Assembly (NCBI GenBank): GCA_035703165.1
Contig: DASSYR010000027.1
Coordinates: 1 to 64,000 of the forward strand
Length of the DNA: 64,000 bases
DNA from: AWTP1-9 sp035703165
GTDB taxonomy: Bacteria > Bacteroidota > Bacteroidia > Chitinophagales > Chitinophagaceae
Direction of reading: 5' to 3'
Each line of letters begins with the position of its first letter. Positions within the stretch are counted from its first letter, which is position 1. Positions 1-9,515 of this stretch are shown here, piece after piece. The notes beneath the pieces are model-generated. The model did no database searches and had not been told where the DNA came from. It saw only the letters and a list, made by a program, of their open reading frames with translations. Made by a program: the position numbers and the translations under genes.

Positions 1-29
1 AAATAAAACCCCACCAGGAGTGGAGGGGT
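1..29 (-). terminator. Intrinsic terminator of pckA
   Basis: Read on the minus strand, ACCCC-T-CCA and TGG-T-GGGGT form a 9-position stem with one T:T mismatch and a CTCC loop (8-29), followed by TTTATTT. It lies 30 bases beyond the pckA stop codon, so it should end that transcript. Confidence 0.75.
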
Positions 30-60
30 GTTGTTGTAGCAAACAATCGTGGATGACCAC

Positions 61-1662
61 TTAAAGCCTCGGGGCAGCTTGCAAAATTTCACTGCCAACT
101 CCCGAAGCGTATTTTTCAAAATTTGATATAAATTGTTTTGCAAGACTATAGGCCGTTTTATCGTAGGCATTCTTATCCTCCCAGGTGTTTTTGGGGTTTA
201 GAATTTCCGATGAAACACCGGGGCAGTCTTTAGGAATATTCAATTCAAACACAGGAATGGTTTCAAAACAGGCATTGTCTAAATTTCCTTCCAGCGCGGC
301 TGTTATCATTGCCCTGGTGTAAGATAATTTAATTCTGGTGCCAATGCCATAAGAACCGCCTGTCCAACCGGTATTAATGAACCATACATTTACATTGTTT
401 TCTTTTATTTTTTTACCCAGCATTTCAGCATATTTTGCGGGGTGCAGCGGAAGAAATGGAGCCCCAAAACAAGCGCTGAAAGTTGACTTGGGTTCTGTAA
501 CACCTGTTTCAGTTCCCGCCACCTTTGCCGTATATCCGCTTATGAATTGATACATTGCCTGCCCAGGCGTTAATTTGCTTATTGGAGGAAGTACACCATA
601 TGCATCGCAGGTTAAGAAAAAAATATTTTTTGGTGTATTTCCAACCGAGGGAATTAGAGCATTAGTAATAAAATGAAGAGGATAACTAACCCTTGTATTT
701 TCTGTAATTTCTTTATTGCTAAAGTCTATTTTATTGGTATTTGGGTAAAAACAAATATTTTCCACTAAGGCACCCGGACGTATGGCACGAAAAATTTCAG
801 GCTCTTTTTCTTCACTTAGGTCAATTGTTTTGGCGTAACACCCACCTTCAAAATTAAAAACAGAAGTTTCATCCCACCCATGTTCATCATCACCAATTAA
901 TTTTCTATTGGGATCAGCACTTAAAGTTGTTTTTCCGGTACCACTTAATCCAAAAAAAATAGCCGTATCCCCTTTTGTACCCATGTTAGCGCTGCAATGC
1001 ATACTTAATACCTTGGCTTTAAGTGGTAACTCATAATTAAGTATAGTAAAAATACCTTTCTTCATTTCACCTGTATAACCTGTGCCCCCAATTAAAATAG
1101 TTTTGTGAGTAAAGCTTATTATGGCAAAATTTTCTGTGCGAGTACCGTCTATAGCAGGATTCGCTTTAAAGCCAGGCGCATGAATGATGTGCCATTGCGG
1201 TTTAAAATTTTCTAATTCATCTTCAGTTGGTCGTATAAACATGTTGTAGCAAAATAAATTGCTCCAGGGATTTTCATTAATAACACGAAGATTTAAACGG
1301 TATCGCTCGTCAGCACATGCGATACAATCTCTAACCCAAATACTTTTCCCTTTTAAATATTCAACGATTTTTGTGTGTAGTTGATGGAAATATTTTTCTT
1401 CTATGGCAATGTTAAAATCATTCCAATTAACTGTATCGTTTGTAATAGTGTCATTCACAATAAACTTGTCCTTAGGGGAACGACCGGTAAATTTTCCGGT
1501 TTTAATTACCAAAGCACCGGTATCACTTAGCTCACCCTGATTTAATTGCAACGTTTGTTCAACCAGCTTTTGGGGTGAAAGTTGATAAAAGATATTGTCC
1601 GAAATGCGCAAACCTATTTTTATTAATTCTTCAGGTGAAATTATAACAGTAGGGGCCGACAT
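61..1662 (-). CDS. pckA: Phosphoenolpyruvate carboxykinase (ATP)
   Basis: A 533-residue cytosolic enzyme that converts oxaloacetate plus ATP to phosphoenolpyruvate, CO2 and ADP, the entry step of gluconeogenesis. The P-loop GLSGTGKT is at residues 238-245, and the FEGGCYAK segment that follows and an N-terminal GRSPKDKF substrate-loop motif are typical of the ATP-dependent family. Length matches the usual 520-540. The start is an ATG, 44 bases downstream of a TACATTTG box. It is monocistronic: a hairpin terminator follows and the upstream gene is divergent. Nothing is odd; identification is secure. Confidence 0.97.
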   Translation of the reverse strand: MSAPTVIISPEELIKIGLRISDNIFYQLSPQKLVEQTLQLNQGELSDTGALVIKTGKFTGRSPKDKFIVNDTITNDTVNWNDFNIAIEEKYFHQLHTKIVEYLKGKSIWVRDCIACADERYRLNLRVINENPWSNLFCYNMFIRPTEDELENFKPQWHIIHAPGFKANPAIDGTRTENFAIISFTHKTILIGGTGYTGEMKKGIFTILNYELPLKAKVLSMHCSANMGTKGDTAIFFGLSGTGKTTLSADPNRKLIGDDEHGWDETSVFNFEGGCYAKTIDLSEEKEPEIFRAIRPGALVENICFYPNTNKIDFSNKEITENTRVSYPLHFITNALIPSVGNTPKNIFFLTCDAYGVLPPISKLTPGQAMYQFISGYTAKVAGTETGVTEPKSTFSACFGAPFLPLHPAKYAEMLGKKIKENNVNVWFINTGWTGGSYGIGTRIKLSYTRAMITAALEGNLDNACFETIPVFELNIPKDCPGVSSEILNPKNTWEDKNAYDKTAYSLAKQFISNFEKYASGVGSEILQAAPRL

Positions 1663-1980
1663 AATTTGCTGTTATTTTGTTGAGTTCGCAAAACTATTAT
1701 TAATTCAAATGTACAGCAAACAAGTGTTAGTTTTTTTAAATTGTTATTATTTAATCATTTGCATATTTTATTGAAAATCATTCATCACACATTAAAAGCT
1801 ATTGCAAGACTACCACTGTTCTAAGAGCTTTGTAAAACAATACCGATTTTTATGTTACATACTATAAGAAAGGGCGTTGGAAGATTATGATACATATGAA
1901 TAATAAATATTAAATGTTTCTTTATAAAAATTGCTATTGGGTAAAAGAATGATAAATTGCCACCTCAAATTATTTGCTAT
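1663..1980. other. Divergent intergenic spacer pckA / aminopeptidase
   Basis: This AT-rich 318-base spacer separates two divergent genes. Apart from the pckA -7 box I see no RNA gene, coding remnant, strong hairpin or convincing promoter for the plus-strand gene. Confidence 0.5.
1706..1713 (-). promoter_or_regulatory. Bacteroidota -7 box upstream of pckA
   Basis: The minus strand reads TACATTTG, a perfect TAnnTTTG match, 44 bases before the pckA ATG. No good TTG is present at the expected -33 distance, so the promoter assignment is tentative. Confidence 0.35.
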
Positions 1981-3270
1981 ATGAAATATTTGCCGCTTAA
2001 CTCCCAAACTTTTATTCAAAACCGCAAGCGATTTGTGCAAAAAATGGAGAAAAATTCAATTGCTATTTTTAATAGCAATGATGAATTGCCTATGAATGGA
2101 GATGCTTTGCATAGATTTAAACAGAACTCAGATCTGTTTTGGTTAAGCGGTATTGAGCAGGAAGACAGTATGGTGATTTTGTATCCCGATAATCCCGATG
2201 CAAAACATAAAGAAGTATTAGTGCTTGTTCGCCCAAATGAGTTAAAAGAGAAATGGGATGGGCACCGTTTGCGGGTTGCAGAGGCAAAAGCTATTTCAGG
2301 AATTGAAACAATTGTATGGGTAGATTCAATAGACGCTTTGTTACAAACATGGATTCACCTGGCAGATAATATTTATCTTAATACAAATGAAAACGATAGA
2401 AAAGCCAATCTTGTTCCGGTAAGAGACTACCGTTATGCTGAAATGATGAGACAGCGTTATCCTTTGCACAATTACAGACGTTCGGCAAAAATTATGAAGG
2501 AACTGAGAGCAATTAAAACCCCTCTTGAAATAGAAGTTGTGCAAAAGGCAGTAGATATTACTGAAAATACATTCCGGAGACTATTAAAATTTATTAGACC
2601 GGGTGTTATGGAATACGAAATTGAAGCTGAAATATTTCATTCTTTTTTAAGTCAACGGGCGACTGGACCTGCTTACGGCTCTATTATTGCTAGTGGTGAC
2701 AGGGCTCGAACATTACATTATGTAAACAATAACCAGGAGTGTAAAGAAGGAGAGCTTGTATTAATGGATTTTGGTGCGGAATATGGTGGTTATTGTGCTG
2801 ATTTGACAAGAACCGTACCTGTGAATGGCAAGTTTAGCAGTCGGCAAAAAATGGTGTATAATGCTTGTTTACACTTACATAATTATGCAAAGAGTTTATT
2901 AAAACCGGGAATTACCATTGTCAATTATACAGATAAGGTTGGTGATGAAGCTACCAGGGAATTTTTGAAACTTGGATTACTTACAAAAAGTGATGTAAAA
3001 AATGAGGATAAAGAAAACAGGGCATACAGGAAATACTTGTACCATGGCATATCGCATCACCTTGGTATTGACGTACACGATTTAGGAACAAGAACTGAAC
3101 CGATAAAAGCGGGTATGTTATTTACTGTGGAGCCTGGTATATACATAGAGGAAGAAAAAATGGGTGTGAGAATTGAAAATAATATATGGATAACGAAAAG
3201 TGGTAACAAAGATTTATTTAAAAATGTGCCCATTAGTGTGGATGAAATTGAGGCATTGATGAAAAAATAA
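1981..3270 (+). CDS. pepP: Xaa-Pro aminopeptidase (M24B metallopeptidase)
   Basis: A 429-residue metalloaminopeptidase that removes the N-terminal residue preceding proline. An N-terminal creatinase/AMP_N-type domain is followed by the pita-bread M24 domain. The metal ligands are visible in order: Asp in MDFGAEYGG, Asp in CADLTRT, His in GISHHLG, Glu in TVEPGIY and Glu in VRIENN. I start at the ATG at 1981 (MKYLPLNS); the longer frame would need a TTG at 1957. No signal peptide is seen, so it is probably cytosolic. pssA follows 41 bases downstream on the same strand and may be cotranscribed. The family is secure; the exact PepP substrate range is inferred. Confidence 0.93.
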   Translation: MKYLPLNSQTFIQNRKRFVQKMEKNSIAIFNSNDELPMNGDALHRFKQNSDLFWLSGIEQEDSMVILYPDNPDAKHKEVLVLVRPNELKEKWDGHRLRVAEAKAISGIETIVWVDSIDALLQTWIHLADNIYLNTNENDRKANLVPVRDYRYAEMMRQRYPLHNYRRSAKIMKELRAIKTPLEIEVVQKAVDITENTFRRLLKFIRPGVMEYEIEAEIFHSFLSQRATGPAYGSIIASGDRARTLHYVNNNQECKEGELVLMDFGAEYGGYCADLTRTVPVNGKFSSRQKMVYNACLHLHNYAKSLLKPGITIVNYTDKVGDEATREFLKLGLLTKSDVKNEDKENRAYRKYLYHGISHHLGIDVHDLGTRTEPIKAGMLFTVEPGIYIEEEKMGVRIENNIWITKSGNKDLFKNVPISVDEIEALMKK

Positions 3271-3311
3271 ACTGGTAAATCTGGCTGTTAAATAATAAAA
3301 TTTGTAGTTTA

Positions 3312-4067
3312 ATGAAGTTACTTCCCAATATTTTTACCCTCTTGAATTTAGTGTTAGGTTGCCTTGCTGTTATTTTCATTTTGCAAACCGGCGAGAGCAT
3401 TGTAACAATAAATGATGGATTGGTATATCAACAACTGCCTGAAAAAATTAACTGGGGTTGTTTCTGCATTGGCGTGGCGGCAATAATTGATTTTTTAGAC
3501 GGCTTTGTTGCGAGGCTTTTTAGAGCCAGTTCACCATTGGGTAAGCAATTAGACTCACTTGCCGATGTTGTGAGTTTTGGGGTGGCGCCGGGAATGATTT
3601 TATTTCAAATGCTTCGCATTAGTTATGCCGGACAGGAAAATGGTTTAGATATTTCAATAGTCTATGTGTTACCCGCTCTATTAATTCCCTGCGCAGGTGC
3701 ATACAGGCTGGCGAGATTTAATATTGATAATACACAACAATACGGGTTTAAAGGCGTGCCCATACCAGCTGCTGGTTTAGTGATAGCTTCGTTACCGTTT
3801 ATTGTCTTTTATAATACATATAACCTTGCTGAAATAATTTTAAATAAATGGTTTTTATATGCTGTTATTGTTATACTAAGCAGCTTAATGATTAGCACAC
3901 TTCCGTTAATGGCGCTTAAGTTTAAAGATTTTTCAATAAAAAGTAACCTCCCTAAACTTATATTATTAGCCATAGCTATTCCGGCTGTAATAGTTTTTAA
4001 ATGGGTAGCAGTAATGTTAGTATTCATTGCTTATGTTGTGCTATCTTTGGCTTTTAAAAAGCAATAA
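3312..4067 (+). CDS. pssA: CDP-diacylglycerol-serine O-phosphatidyltransferase
   Basis: A 251-residue integral membrane enzyme that makes phosphatidylserine, the precursor of phosphatidylethanolamine, from CDP-diacylglycerol and serine. The complete CDP-alcohol phosphatidyltransferase signature is present with exact spacing: D63 G64 x2 A67 R68 x8 G77 x3 D81 x3 D85. Several hydrophobic helices follow the signature. Two bases separate its stop codon from the purS ATG, so the two genes are almost certainly cotranscribed. The serine specificity rests on overall similarity to Bacteroidota PssA proteins; another CDP-alcohol transferase is possible but less likely. Confidence 0.9.
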   Translation: MKLLPNIFTLLNLVLGCLAVIFILQTGESIVTINDGLVYQQLPEKINWGCFCIGVAAIIDFLDGFVARLFRASSPLGKQLDSLADVVSFGVAPGMILFQMLRISYAGQENGLDISIVYVLPALLIPCAGAYRLARFNIDNTQQYGFKGVPIPAAGLVIASLPFIVFYNTYNLAEIILNKWFLYAVIVILSSLMISTLPLMALKFKDFSIKSNLPKLILLAIAIPAVIVFKWVAVMLVFIAYVVLSLAFKKQ

Positions 4068-4069
4068 GT

Positions 4070-4315
4070 ATGATATATACTGTCAATATAAAAGTAATGC
4101 CACTTAAAGAATTATTGGATCCGCAGGGAAAAGCAGTTTTGGGGGGATTACAAAACCTGGGAATAAAAAATGTTGAAGACGTTCGTGTAGGGAAAAATAT
4201 TATTCTTCAAATAGATGCTAATTCAACAGAAGAAGCAAAAAAATTGGCGGATGATGCAGGGAAAAAATTATTAGCTAATCCGGTAATGGAATACTTTGAA
4301 GTTTCTGTAAATTAA
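4070..4315 (+). CDS. purS: Phosphoribosylformylglycinamidine synthase subunit PurS
   Basis: This 81-residue protein is the small subunit of the three-part FGAM synthase (PurS-PurL-PurQ) in de novo purine synthesis. It couples the glutaminase to the synthase and channels ammonia. Its size and pattern fit the family: an opening beta strand (IYTVNIKVMP), the LLDPQGKAV segment, the V-x-DVRVGK strand and a C-terminal NPVMEYFEV. It begins two bases after pssA. No purL or purQ is nearby, so the other subunits must be encoded elsewhere. Confidence 0.93.
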   Translation: MIYTVNIKVMPLKELLDPQGKAVLGGLQNLGIKNVEDVRVGKNIILQIDANSTEEAKKLADDAGKKLLANPVMEYFEVSVN

Positions 4316-4396
4316 ATTTCTGTAAGAAAAATTGAAGATTTGGAGCTTAAATATTTCTTAGTCTGTTGAATCTGCATATTTCTAAATTTTCAATTC

Positions 4397-5062
4397 ATGC
4401 TCTATATTGTTCCCACGCCCATTGGCAATTTACAAGATATGACCTTTCGTGCCATTGAGGTATTAAAGAGCATTGATTTAATACTTGCTGAAGACACCCG
4501 TACTTCATCTATCTTGCTTGGTCATTACCACATACAAAAACCAATTACCCCTTATCACCAGCATAATGAACATAAAATTGTTGGGCATTTAATAGATCAA
4601 ATGCAAGCGGGAAAGACAATGGGGCTTCTAACGGATGCGGGAACACCCGGTATATCAGACCCTGCTTTTCTGTTAATTAGGGAATGTATAAAGAACAATA
4701 TAAGAGTGGAGTGTTTGCCTGGGCCCACGGCATTTGTTCCGGCATTGGTGAACAGTGGATTGCCTACCAACAGTTTTGTGTTTGAAGGCTTTTTACCCTT
4801 AAAAAAAGGAAGGCAAACTAAACTTAAACAGCTGGCTGAAGAAGAAAGAACAATAATATTTTATGAAAGCCCTGTACGTTTAATAAAAACACTCAAGGAA
4901 TGCATTGAGTATTTTGGTGAAGAAAGAAAATGCTGTGTGAGTAGAGAGCTCACAAAGAAGTTTGAAGAAAACAAAAGAGGTACACTTAAGGAAGTGTATG
5001 ACTATTATACCGAAAAAGGAGTAAAAGGAGAAATTGTTGTTGTTATTGCGGGTAAAGACTAA
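4397..5062 (+). CDS. rsmI: 16S rRNA (cytidine1402-2'-O)-methyltransferase RsmI
   Basis: A 221-residue SAM-dependent methyltransferase that 2'-O-methylates C1402 of 16S rRNA in the ribosomal P site. The tetrapyrrole-methylase fold shows the expected motifs: IVPTPIGNLQDMT at the N terminus, ILAEDTRTSSILL, LLTDAGTPGISDPAF and the VECLPGPTAF loop. It is about 60 residues shorter than E. coli RsmI and ends right after the methylase domain, which I take to be a short form of the family. Its stop overlaps by four bases the stop of the convergent nitroreductase. Confidence 0.93.
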   Translation: MLYIVPTPIGNLQDMTFRAIEVLKSIDLILAEDTRTSSILLGHYHIQKPITPYHQHNEHKIVGHLIDQMQAGKTMGLLTDAGTPGISDPAFLLIRECIKNNIRVECLPGPTAFVPALVNSGLPTNSFVFEGFLPLKKGRQTKLKQLAEEERTIIFYESPVRLIKTLKECIEYFGEERKCCVSRELTKKFEENKRGTLKEVYDYYTEKGVKGEIVVVIAGKD

Positions 5063-5742
5063 TAAAAAACAGCAATTTCTTCTAAATTTTTTCTCTTAAG
5101 TTCTGGTACATAGCACTCTTCTAAAGGGTAACCGACAGGAACCAATAAAAAAGGTTTTTCATTTTCCGGTCTTTTTAAAACTTTACCTAAAAAATTCATA
5201 GGAGAGGGCGTATGCGTTAATGCTACTAGACCAGCGTTGTGTATAGCTGCTAATAAAAAGCCACTAGCGATACCACAACTTTCTTTTACATAATAATTTT
5301 GGTGCTTATAATTATTACCCTCTATTTCATAACTTCTGCTGAAAATGATTATTAAATAAGGAGCAATTTCTAAAAAAGGTTTTTTCCAATCGGTTTGCAG
5401 AGGTGCCAGGTCTTTTTTCCATTCTTCGCTCATACGGCCATTATAGCTTTCATATTCTTCTTTTTCTGCTTCAATACGGATTTGCTTTTTAATTTCGGGG
5501 TCACTTACTACGCAAAAAGTCCAGGGTTGTTTATGAGCACCACTCGGAGCTGTTGAGGCAGAAAGCAAAATATTATTAATAACTTCTTTGGGAATTGGTT
5601 TATTGGAAAAATCTCTCACCGTTCTTCTTTTATCCATCCATTCATAAAAATCTTTGCTTCTCTGAACCATTTCTACGGAATTATATGTTTCTTTGGAATA
5701 CGATACAAAGGGAAACCCTTCAATTATTTTAACATTTTTCAT
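5059..5742 (-). CDS. Nitroreductase-family flavoprotein, iodotyrosine-deiodinase-like
   Basis: This 227-residue FMN enzyme has the nitroreductase fold, and its closest pattern is iodotyrosine deiodinase rather than NfsB. FMN contacts are suggested by RRTVRDFS (39-46) and STAPSGAHKQPW (63-74). The active-site lid triad known from the vertebrate enzyme (Glu157, Tyr161, Lys182) is present with identical spacing as E96, Y100 and K121. Bacterial members of this family reductively dehalogenate halotyrosines. The gene stands alone, is convergent with rsmI and divergent from the M1 peptidase. Family assignment is firm; the dehalogenase role is inference. Confidence 0.85.
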   Translation of the reverse strand: MKNVKIIEGFPFVSYSKETYNSVEMVQRSKDFYEWMDKRRTVRDFSNKPIPKEVINNILLSASTAPSGAHKQPWTFCVVSDPEIKKQIRIEAEKEEYESYNGRMSEEWKKDLAPLQTDWKKPFLEIAPYLIIIFSRSYEIEGNNYKHQNYYVKESCGIASGFLLAAIHNAGLVALTHTPSPMNFLGKVLKRPENEKPFLLVPVGYPLEECYVPELKRKNLEEIAVFY

Positions 5743-5793
5743 TGTGTAGTTTTTTGTGAAAATTACGACTCATTTTTTAATCAGTAATCTGCT

Positions 5794-7656
5794 ATGAAAT
5801 ATTTAAGCTTATTTTTGACAGTTACCTGTTTTTTTAAACCTGGCTTTTCTCAAACTGGCTATTGGCAACAAAGAGTTAAATACTCCATTGATGTTAATAT
5901 GGATGTAGTTTCTAACCGCCTGGAAGGAAAGGAAAAAATTGAGTACACAAATAATTCGCCAGACACATTAAAAAAAGTTTTTATTCATCTTTACTGGAAT
6001 GCTTTTCAGCCCAATAGCATGATGGATGTAAGAAGCAGAAAACTGGGTGAGATTGTATTAGGAAAAGATAAAAACGGGCAGGATATTCGTGACTGGGATA
6101 GTCGTATTGCAGACAGAATATTGAGTTTGAAGCCGGATGAAATAGGGTATCAAAAAGTTTCCTCCCTAAAAATGAATGGAATTCCACAGCAGTTAAAAGA
6201 ACATGAAACAATTTTGGAGGTTTTATTATCGAAGCCAATTGTTCCCTCCTCAAAAGTTCTGTTTGATATAGAGTTTAATGCACAAGTACCTTTGCAAATT
6301 CGCAGAAGCGGGAGAGATAACCCTGAGACAAAAGTCAGGTATTCTATGGCCCAGTGGTATCCTAAAATTTGTGAGTACGATAATGAGGGATGGCATCCTA
6401 CTCCGTATGTGGCAAGAGAATTTTATGGAGTTTGGGGAGATTATGATGTTAAAATAACTATTGATAAAAATTATATTATTGGCGGCACGGGATATTTACA
6501 AAATGCCAATCAAGTTGGTTATGGGTATGAATTACCGGGTACAAAAGTTGTTCGGCCGGAAGGAGATAAACTAACCTGGGTGTTCACTGCGCCTAATGTA
6601 CATGATTACGTATGGGCTGCTGATAATGATTATGTCCATGAATCGAAGCAAATTGTTGATGGCCCGTTAATTAATATTTTCTACAAAAAGTCATCATCAA
6701 ATGCAGACAATTGGAGAGCCATGCTTGATACTGCCACGATGGCGTATCCCTATATTAAAAAAACATTTGGAGTTTATCCTTATAAGCAGTTTTCCATTAT
6801 ACATGGCGGAGATGGGGCCATGGAATATCCTATGGCTACTTTAGTTAAATCAAGCGGAACAGGTTCATTTGTTCATGAATGGATGCATAGTTGGTACCAG
6901 GGGATGTTGGCTACAAATGAAAGTGAATACGCCTGGATGGATGAGGGTTTTACAACATACGCCACAAGAAGAGTATTGGCTTATTTAAGAAACAGCCCGG
7001 ACTTTTCGAGAGAAGGCATTTATAGCTCCTATTTTAATTTGACTAAGAGTAATCGTTCTGAGCCCTTAACTACCCATGCTGATCATTATGAAAGTAATTA
7101 CGCTTATGCTGTATCCGCATACAACAAAGGGGCGGTTTTTCTGGAGCAATTAGGATATGTTGTTGGTAATGAAACGAGGGATAAAGTATTGTTGGAATAT
7201 TATAATCAATGGAAATTTAAACATCCCGACGCGACTGATTTTATTCGTGTAGCAGAAAAAGTAAGCGGCATTCAGTTAGATTGGTATAAAGAGTACTGGA
7301 TAAACACAACTAAAACGATTAACTATGCTATTGATAGCTTGTGGGAGGAGGGAGGTAAAACAAAAATTCGCATTCGTAATTTGGGATTAATGCCTATGCC
7401 GGTTGATGTGGAGCTAACTTTTAAAGACGGAAGCAAAGAATTACATTATGTTCCCATGTACCTTATGTTTGGCCAAAAAACAGCAGAAAGTGCTAACATA
7501 CCTCGGAAAATATATGAAGCATGGAGGTGGACTCACCCAACGTATGTTATAGAAACCGATAAAAAAATTGTCAACCTGAAAACAGTAGAGATTGATCCTT
7601 CAAAACAAATGGCTGATATAGAGCGAGGAAATAATAAGCTGGAACTAAATTGGTAA
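5794..7656 (+). CDS. Secreted M1-family metallopeptidase
   Basis: A 620-residue zinc peptidase with an N-terminal signal peptide ending near GFSQ, so it is probably periplasmic or exported. The gluzincin site is complete: H361-E-W-M-H365, then 18 residues to E384 in MDEGFTTY. GAMEYPMATL, about 20 residues before the zinc site, corresponds to the GAMEN exopeptidase motif, altered to GAMEY. An N-terminal beta-rich domain precedes the catalytic domain, and the C terminus is shorter than in classic aminopeptidase N. Such proteins are common in Bacteroidota; the substrate is unknown. Confidence 0.9.
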   Translation: MKYLSLFLTVTCFFKPGFSQTGYWQQRVKYSIDVNMDVVSNRLEGKEKIEYTNNSPDTLKKVFIHLYWNAFQPNSMMDVRSRKLGEIVLGKDKNGQDIRDWDSRIADRILSLKPDEIGYQKVSSLKMNGIPQQLKEHETILEVLLSKPIVPSSKVLFDIEFNAQVPLQIRRSGRDNPETKVRYSMAQWYPKICEYDNEGWHPTPYVAREFYGVWGDYDVKITIDKNYIIGGTGYLQNANQVGYGYELPGTKVVRPEGDKLTWVFTAPNVHDYVWAADNDYVHESKQIVDGPLINIFYKKSSSNADNWRAMLDTATMAYPYIKKTFGVYPYKQFSIIHGGDGAMEYPMATLVKSSGTGSFVHEWMHSWYQGMLATNESEYAWMDEGFTTYATRRVLAYLRNSPDFSREGIYSSYFNLTKSNRSEPLTTHADHYESNYAYAVSAYNKGAVFLEQLGYVVGNETRDKVLLEYYNQWKFKHPDATDFIRVAEKVSGIQLDWYKEYWINTTKTINYAIDSLWEEGGKTKIRIRNLGLMPMPVDVELTFKDGSKELHYVPMYLMFGQKTAESANIPRKIYEAWRWTHPTYVIETDKKIVNLKTVEIDPSKQMADIERGNNKLELNW

Positions 7657-7714
7657 TTTTTTTGGGGAGTTTTGAAGCGAAAGTTTAACAATGCCGCAAA
7701 CAGACAATTTTTAT

Positions 7715-8389
7715 TTATTTAAATGGAACGAAGAGGATATACTTTTCTTTAAAAAAATCCTCTTCAAAAATTTTATCAATTTCCCAAATCATGGGCTTTA
7801 AGCCACTTTCATAAATTTCCTGGGTAAGGTCTCCCCCTTTTAAACAAATGAGCCCATTAGGCATTGAACTACTGATGAGTAATTTATTGGAAGCTGTTTG
7901 TGCGTGTTTATGCAGTAAAGGTTTTCCCCATTTCCATAAGTCTTTTAAAGGCGCTACGGCACGGCTTATTGCGTAATCAAACTTTTTATTTTTAATATCT
8001 TCTGCTCGGGTATGTTGTGCTGTAAGATTTTTTAAGCCGATAGCAGCGCTTATTTCCGATACTACTTTTATTTTTTTACCGATGCTATCAGTTAAGTGGA
8101 AACTTACTTTCGGGAAAAAAATAGCTAAGGGTATGCCTGGGAAACCGCCTCCGGTGCCAATATCTATTATTTTTGTTCCGGGTAAAAACTCAAATTGTGC
8201 GGCTATTGCTAAGGAATGTAGCACATGCTTTTCATAAAGACAATCAATATCTTTCCTGGAAATAACGTTTATTTTAGTATTCCATTCTCTATATAAATTT
8301 TCCAAGGCTGCAAATTGTTGTATTTGTAGCGGAGTAAAGTCGCTAAAGTACTTTAAAATTATTTCCAATTGTTGCTTGCTTTTTTCCAT
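7715..8389 (-). CDS. rsmG: 16S rRNA (guanine527-N7)-methyltransferase RsmG
   Basis: A 224-residue SAM-dependent methyltransferase that makes m7G527 in 16S rRNA. Visible hallmarks are the helical N terminus with WNTKINVISRKD, the SAM loop IIDIGTGGGFPGIPLAI and the AISRAVAPLKDL segment. I start at the ATG at 8389 (MEKSKQQL); the longer frame starts with a non-ATG codon and runs further into the upstream gene. Even so it overlaps the 3' end of the glycosyltransferase by 31 bases, suggesting coupled expression. Loss of RsmG gives low-level streptomycin resistance in other bacteria. Confidence 0.93.
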   Translation of the reverse strand: MEKSKQQLEIILKYFSDFTPLQIQQFAALENLYREWNTKINVISRKDIDCLYEKHVLHSLAIAAQFEFLPGTKIIDIGTGGGFPGIPLAIFFPKVSFHLTDSIGKKIKVVSEISAAIGLKNLTAQHTRAEDIKNKKFDYAISRAVAPLKDLWKWGKPLLHKHAQTASNKLLISSSMPNGLICLKGGDLTQEIYESGLKPMIWEIDKIFEEDFFKEKYILFVPFK

Positions 8390-9480
8390 ACTGCCGGTAA
8401 AAAAATAATATAGTAAGCAACTTGCCAAAGATCAAAAAAAGGAAGTAGCCATAGCAAATCTTTTTCGTGTAACCGCCACATGGATTTTGAATAGACTACC
8501 ATTTGCATTAAAAACCGAAAAGCAAAAACACTCAGCACCCAATACCAGTTATAAAAAATTAAACTTGTGATAAATAATGGTAAAAAGCTAAACTGTGAAA
8601 AAGCGTAGAGTCCTAATAAAAATTTGTGTTTTCCCTTGTAATATTTGCTGGTTGAATAATGCCTGGACTTTTGGCGTATCCATTCGCTCCAGCTTTTTTT
8701 AGGTTCAGAATAAGTAAAAGCCTCCTTATCCAATACCACCGCTGTATTATGTTTATTGGCGTTTGCATTAACAAACAGGTCATCATCTCCCCCTGCGATA
8801 TGATTGTGGGAGCTAAAACCTTTATTACGGATGAATAAGCCTCTTTTATAAGAAAGATTTCTGCCCACACCCATGTAAGGGTTGCCCGCTAAGGCCATGG
8901 AAAGAAATTGAAGTGCTGTTTGAAAAGTTTCTAAGCGAATGAGTTTATTAAGCAACCCTCTTTTTTTTTCATATGCGCCATATCCAAGCACAATCTCTAT
9001 ATCATCATCATAGCTATTTTGCATTTTCTCAATCCAATTGGGGGAGGAAGGATAACAATCAGCATCGGTAAGTAAAACAATTTCATATTTTGCTTCTTTA
9101 ATACCCATTGATAAGGGAAATTTTTTTCCGGGGATAAATTTAGCCTCTTGTACCAATTCCACTGTTCTTAATTGTTTAAAAGGTTTTGCCAAATATTCCA
9201 GCACGTACTTGGAATCATCATAAGAGTTATCATTCACTACAATTATTTCGTGCGAACTTTTATATTGCTGTTGCAAAACCGGCGGCAGATTTTTAGCTAA
9301 ATTTGCAGCCTCGTCTCGTGCACATATCACTACGGAAACGGGATGTTGAATTGAACTTTCTTTTTTACGTGATTTATAAAAAGCTACACGGCTAAAATAA
9401 AACAGGTAATAAAAAAGCTGGATAAATGTAATGAGGCAGAAAGCATAAAATAAAGCATCGGGCCAATATAAAAACGTCAT
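8359..9480 (-). CDS. Membrane-bound family 2 glycosyltransferase
   Basis: A 373-residue processive-type GT2 enzyme. A transmembrane helix at the N terminus (LFYAFCLITFIQLFYYLFYF) precedes a GT-A domain with SVVICARDEAANL, the DxD-like TDADCYP, GGDDDLFVN and a QKSRH motif corresponding to Q/RxxRW. Two or three further helices close the protein, the usual layout for enzymes exporting or lipid-anchoring sugars. The ATG at 9480 is preferred to a TTG at 9510. It overlaps rsmG. The sugar and acceptor cannot be told from sequence; cell-envelope polysaccharide or glycolipid synthesis is the likely role. Confidence 0.85.
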   Translation of the reverse strand: MTFLYWPDALFYAFCLITFIQLFYYLFYFSRVAFYKSRKKESSIQHPVSVVICARDEAANLAKNLPPVLQQQYKSSHEIIVVNDNSYDDSKYVLEYLAKPFKQLRTVELVQEAKFIPGKKFPLSMGIKEAKYEIVLLTDADCYPSSPNWIEKMQNSYDDDIEIVLGYGAYEKKRGLLNKLIRLETFQTALQFLSMALAGNPYMGVGRNLSYKRGLFIRNKGFSSHNHIAGGDDDLFVNANANKHNTAVVLDKEAFTYSEPKKSWSEWIRQKSRHYSTSKYYKGKHKFLLGLYAFSQFSFLPLFITSLIFYNWYWVLSVFAFRFLMQMVVYSKSMWRLHEKDLLWLLPFFDLWQVAYYIIFLPAVWKKASNNWK

Positions 9481-9515
9481 AGGGCAAAAATAATAATCAT
9501 TGCTATACAAATGGG

